Shown here one piece after another: positions 61,965 through 64,000 of a stretch of DNA of 64,000 nucleotides (the stretch's first letter is position 1; each line of letters opens with the position of its first letter). A program made the translations under genes and the position numbers. This stretch comes from Hydromonas duriensis (lineage in GTDB: Bacteria; Pseudomonadota; Gammaproteobacteria; Burkholderiales; Burkholderiaceae). A model generated the notes under the pieces. It was not told where the DNA came from. It worked only from the letters and a program-made list of their open reading frames with translations, and made no database searches. The DNA is taken from NCBI RefSeq assembly GCF_004363775.1, contig NZ_SNZE01000002.1, positions 1 to 64,000 on the forward strand. The letters run 5' to 3'.

Positions 61965-63058
61965 GGCGAAACCTTGCCTTCATTATAAAAAGAGCTTTCA
62001 AGATATTTTCTGCGCATCTGACGCATCAACACCACAATCACTGCGGATGCAGGCAAAGCAAAAATAATACCAACAAAACCAAATAAAGCACCAAAGACCA
62101 TTAAAGCAAAAATCACCGCAACGGGCGAAAGACCAATGCGTTCACCAACCAAGCGTGGCGTGAGCACATAACTTTCCAAGACCTGCCCCACCCCATAAAT
62201 AGCCAATACTGCAAAAAATGGAGTGTTAAACCCAAACTGCAACATCGCTGACAGCGCCCCAAGCAACAGCCCCAAACTAAAACCAATGTAAGGGACAATC
62301 ACAAAACAACCCGTCAAAATACCAACCGAGACCGCCACATCCAATCCAGTCAAACTTAATGCAATTGCATAATAAGCCGCCAAGCTGACTATCAATAAAA
62401 ATTGCCCACGAACATATTGAGACAACACGGCATCCATTTCGTCACCCAACAAAAACACTTCAGCACGCCAACGCACAGGAATCAAACGACGCCACATTTT
62501 GACTGTTGAAGGCCAATTCGCAAGTAAATAGTATGTAATCAGCGGTAACAACGCCACCCACGTCAAAATATTCAAAATCACTGAGCCACCTTTCATCAAT
62601 ACGCCAAAAACCTGATGGCTGATATTGGAGAAATTGACATTATCGACAACGAATTGGCTGATATGTTCAAACCACGCCGCGATATCACCATCACCAAAGG
62701 ATGGAACGACATTTTTTACCGTCAACAATACCGAAGAGGACGTGATTGTGTGTTGTAAATTATCGAGCATCAACGGCAACCGAGCCTGCAAGACAATCAA
62801 TTGCTGGCTTAAAATGGGCCAAGGAATAAAAGCCACTAAGAAAAATAGCAATAAAAAGCTCAACGAAGCCAAACCCGCTGCAAGCGAACGGCTCACCCCA
62901 TGCACGCCCAGTTTTTTTACAATCGGATTAAGCAAATACGCCAACAAAGCTGCAAAACCAAATGGAATCAGGATGCTTTTTATCGTCCAGACCAACCAGA
63001 AAAACGCTACAATAACGGCCAAAGCCAACGCAGCCTTAACAATCTGTGTCCATTTCAT
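61961..63058 (-). CDS. AI-2E family transporter / PerM-like permease
   Basis: This 365-residue protein has about eight membrane helices in the family pattern: two N-terminal helix pairs (IVKAALALAVIVAFFWLVW, then FGFAALLAYLLNPIVKKL with the family's PIV motif), a soluble middle part (~residues 95-150), and a C-terminal helix set (IVPYIGFSLGLLLGALSAML, GVGQVLESYVLTPRLVGERIGLSP). GGGGA precedes this ATG; one 12 bp earlier is less well spaced. The substrates of family members vary and are often unknown. It is divergent from purM. Confidence 0.88.
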   Translation of the reverse strand: MKWTQIVKAALALAVIVAFFWLVWTIKSILIPFGFAALLAYLLNPIVKKLGVHGVSRSLAAGLASLSFLLLFFLVAFIPWPILSQQLIVLQARLPLMLDNLQHTITSSSVLLTVKNVVPSFGDGDIAAWFEHISQFVVDNVNFSNISHQVFGVLMKGGSVILNILTWVALLPLITYYLLANWPSTVKMWRRLIPVRWRAEVFLLGDEMDAVLSQYVRGQFLLIVSLAAYYAIALSLTGLDVAVSVGILTGCFVIVPYIGFSLGLLLGALSAMLQFGFNTPFFAVLAIYGVGQVLESYVLTPRLVGERIGLSPVAVIFALMVFGALFGFVGIIFALPASAVIVVLMRQMRRKYLESSFYNEGKVSP

Positions 63059-63154
63059 ATTTTTCCCCATTTTTTATCATTTGCCCCAACACAATCGGTA
63101 CACACTCAGTCCACTGTACCCAAGGGGCGTATTTTATAGGAGTTTTAGGGCATC

Positions 63155-64000
63155 ATGGTAGAACAAACATCAGGATTATCGTATAAAGACGCTGGGGTCG
63201 ATATGGAGGCAGGCGACGCGCTGGTTGAACGCATCAAGCCTTTTGCAAAAAAAACCATGCGCGAAGGCGTATTAAACGGCATCGGCGGCTTTGGTGCATT
63301 GTTTGAAATTTCTAAAAAATACGACAACCCCGTACTCGTTTCGGGCACAGATGGTGTCGGCACAAAACTCAAACTCGCTTTTGAATGGGGCTTTCACGAC
63401 ACGGTCGGTATTGACTTGGTCGCCATGAGCGTCAATGACATTCTCGTTCAAGGCGCAGAACCTTTATTTTTTCTTGACTATTTCGCATGTGGCAAACTTG
63501 ATGTCGATACAGCGGCCGATGTCATTAAAGGCATTGCATACGGTTGCGAGCAGTCCAATGCGGCACTGATTGGCGGCGAAACCGCCGAAATGCCGAGCAT
63601 GTACCCAGACGGCGAATATGATTTAGCTGGCTTCGCGGTCGGCGCGGTTGAAAAATCCAAAATCATCACGGGAGCAGACATCAAAGCAGGCGATGTCGTG
63701 CTTGGTTTGCAATCCAATGGTGTTCACTCCAATGGCTTTTCATTGGTGCGCAAAATTTTGGATGTGTCAAAAGCAGATTTAAATCAGGAAGTGGGCGGAG
63801 TCAGTTTGAAAAAAGCCATCAGCGCACCCACACGCATTTATGTCAAACCGATTTTAGCTGCATTGCAGCACGTTACCATCAAAGGCATGGCCCACATCAC
63901 AGGTGGCGGCTTGACCGAAAATGTGCCCCGTGTTTTGCCCGAAGGTACGCAAGCGGTACTCGAACGCTCAAAATGGACTTTACCTCCGCTTTTCCAATGG
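63155..64000 (+). CDS. purM: Phosphoribosylformylglycinamidine cyclo-ligase, N-terminal part
   Basis: PurM makes 5-aminoimidazole ribonucleotide in purine synthesis. The frame is open to the right edge (282 codons), so ~60-70 C-terminal residues are missing. Landmarks are [22 protein letters not shown] at the start, [15 protein letters not shown] (ATP/substrate loop), [33 protein letters not shown] and [15 protein letters not shown]. The adjacent divergent AI-2E gene with hda is a common betaproteobacterial order. Confidence 0.96.
   Translation, partial: MVEQTSGLSYKDAGVDMEAGDALVERIKPFAKKTMREGVLNGIGGFGALFEISKKYDNPVLVSGTDGVGTKLKLAFEWGFHDTVGIDLVAMSVNDILVQGAEPLFFLDYFACGKLDVDTAADVIKGIAYGCEQSNAALIGGETAEMPSMYPDGEYDLAGFAVGAVEKSKIITGADIKAGDVVLGLQSNGVHSNGFSLVRKILDVSKADLNQEVGGVSLKKAISAPTRIYVKPILAALQHVTIKGMAHITGGGLTENVPRVLPEGTQAVLERSKWTLPPLFQW

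Overview
The window reads as the chromosome of a heterotrophic betaproteobacterium, most likely order Burkholderiales. The support is gene content and order: poly(A) polymerase-FolK-PanB-PanC next to Hda, an AI-2E permease and PurM; GreA next to a DUF4149 protein; HexR/Zwf/Edd/Eda; and an intracellular PHB depolymerase. Base composition looks AT-rich for that order (by eye, not computed), with many AT-rich intergenic regions. A low-GC freshwater lineage would fit, but I cannot name a genus. I saw no rRNA, tRNA, CRISPR array, intact insertion sequence or prophage.

Layout. 1-6.8 kb: start of a secreted protein, a LysR regulator, a tandem-repeat microprotein, RNase G, and an NAD-salvage operon (Prs-like enzyme, NadV, NrtR). 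7-16.7 kb: housekeeping genes (DsbA-like isomerase, Nth, GltX, peroxiredoxin, HemJ, an RlmL-type methyltransferase, OmpW, a FecCD-type ABC importer without a binding protein, GreA). 16.7-19.7 kb: the queuosine operon queC-queD-queE-queF, whose QueD is a three-repeat protein. 19.8-27.7 kb: aldehyde dehydrogenase, ClpA, nitroreductase, DUF1304, a PHB depolymerase with a long basic tail, and an RnfB-like ferredoxin. 27.7-40.6 kb: a sugar locus (GH42 beta-galactosidase, GalM, class II GalT, GalK, MglCAB, XylB) facing a divergent ROK regulator. 40.7-42.7 kb: leuA behind a Leu-codon leader peptide and attenuator. 42.8-50.2 kb: an Entner-Doudoroff locus (hexR and zwf on one strand; edd-eda plus three accessory genes on the other), with paired HexR-like boxes between the divergent promoters. 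50.2-54.4 kb: flavoprotein, orphan secreted protein, orphan UmuD-like peptidase, ClpS, cold-shock protein. 54.5-64 kb: RhlE-like helicase, pantothenate/folate/RNA-tailing operon, Hda, AI-2E permease, start of purM.

How it works together. MglBAC should import galactose or glucose-type sugars. GH42 releases galactose, and GalM/GalK/GalT start the Leloir pathway (no galE is in the window). Hexose phosphate then feeds Zwf and Edd/Eda, controlled by HexR sensing KDPG. No classical pgl is present, so the SMP-30 protein in the edd-eda operon is a candidate lactonase. The items most worth a second look are the Prs-NadV-NrtR operon (classical NMN salvage or ADP-ribose-based NAD+ reconstitution), the leuA attenuator, the terminator 9 bp before the galK start codon, the triplicated QueD, the depolymerase with a histone-like tail, and the repeat microprotein.
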